This document shows positions 5,484 to 5,834 of a stretch of 5,834 bases of DNA, one piece after another (within the stretch, counting starts at the first letter, position 1; every line of letters starts with the position of its first letter). The position numbers were made by a program, and so were the translations under genes. The notes beneath the pieces were generated by a model that was given only the letters and a program-made list of their open reading frames with translations, had not been told where the DNA came from and did not search any database. Source of the DNA: Citrobacter freundii (GTDB lineage Bacteria; Bacteroidota; Bacteroidia; Chitinophagales; Chitinophagaceae); contig QFQQ01000152.1 of the NCBI GenBank assembly GCA_003243445.1, forward strand, positions 1 to 5,834, read 5' to 3'.

Positions 5484-5834
5484 CTACAGGCTCAGGTCGA
5501 TGGAGTGCACGCGGTGCGCGTCAAGCAGGCCCGCCGCACGGTCCTCGAAGTAGCGCTCCAGCGTCACGCGCACGGTGCGAAAGGCCAGTTCCTCCCAGGG
5601 AATCTCGGCCTCGGCAAAGAGGCGGGCCTCCATGGTCTCGGGGCCTGGATAGAACTGCTCGCTGCGCAGGCGGGCGCGGTAGAACAGGTGGACCTGGCTG
5701 ACCTTGGGCACGTCAACGATGGAAAACAGCGGCCCCATCTCGATGTCGGCACCGGCTTCCTCATCGGTCTCGCGCTGGGCGCCGCGCGCCGTGGTCTCGG
5801 CCAGTTCCATGAAGCCGGCAGGCAGGGTCCACAG
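5484..5834 (-). CDS. NUDIX hydrolase, C-terminal part (5' end outside the window)
   Basis: NUDIX enzymes cleave nucleoside diphosphates linked to another moiety, using metal bound by the Nudix box. The frame is open to the right edge (first visible codon CTG at 5834) and ends at TAG 5484; 116 residues are visible. The full Nudix box is present at visible residues 7-29: G-x5-E-x7-RE-x2-EE-x-G, from GFMELAE to RETDEEAGA. The downstream HLFYRARL, PGPETMEARLF and IPWEELAFRTVR segments resemble the roughly 180-residue proteobacterial NUDIX proteins that begin with a zinc ribbon (Nudix_N_2 type); that ribbon would lie outside the window. The ATG at 5810 is internal to the Nudix box and is not the start. 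The substrate cannot be read from the sequence; ADP-ribose, NADH or FAD-like dinucleotides are possible. It shares orientation with the CheW-domain gene, but a 279-bp gap with a hairpin suggests separate transcription. Confidence 0.93.
   Translation of the reverse strand: MWTLPAGFMELAETTARGAQRETDEEAGADIEMGPLFSIVDVPKVSQVHLFYRARLRSEQFYPGPETMEARLFAEAEIPWEELAFRTVRVTLERYFEDRAAGLLDAHRVHSIDLSL

Overview
The window looks like chromosomal DNA from a high-GC betaproteobacterium. Codon use is strongly G/C-ending, and the LigA and NUDIX proteins have a Burkholderiales look; Comamonadaceae (Delftia/Comamonas/Acidovorax group) is my best guess. This is inferred from protein character, not from a database match. 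I see no mobile elements, tRNA, rRNA or CRISPR array.

Layout: (1) 1-1274, plus strand, is the 3' part of ligA (NAD-dependent DNA ligase), whose start lies left of the window. (2) 1274-2281, plus strand, is a patatin-like phospholipase of the RssA type. It overlaps the ligA stop by one base (TGATG), so the two are probably translationally coupled. (3) 2282-2351 is a short GC-rich gap between convergent genes, made of imperfect 9-bp direct repeats and two 8-bp palindromes. (4) 2352-5204, minus strand, is a 950-residue soluble protein with two Cache-like sensor modules in tandem and a C-terminal CheW-like domain. (5) 5205-5483 is a 279-bp intergenic region rich in signals: a good ribosome binding site, small hairpins, a candidate sigma-54 promoter, a perfect inverted repeat, four tandem 13-bp repeats, and a long hairpin just past the NUDIX stop. 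(6) 5484-5834, minus strand, is the C-terminal part of a NUDIX hydrolase whose start lies right of the window.

ligA and the patatin gene form a housekeeping tail. The NUDIX gene is also ordinary. The unusual item is the large CheW protein. Cache modules normally sit outside the cytoplasmic membrane, but this protein shows no signal peptide or membrane span. It appears to be a cytosolic double sensor that would plug directly into a chemosensory array or compete for CheW sites. Its upstream region carries a regulatory-looking cluster that could make its expression conditional. No function for this gene can be proved from the sequence alone.
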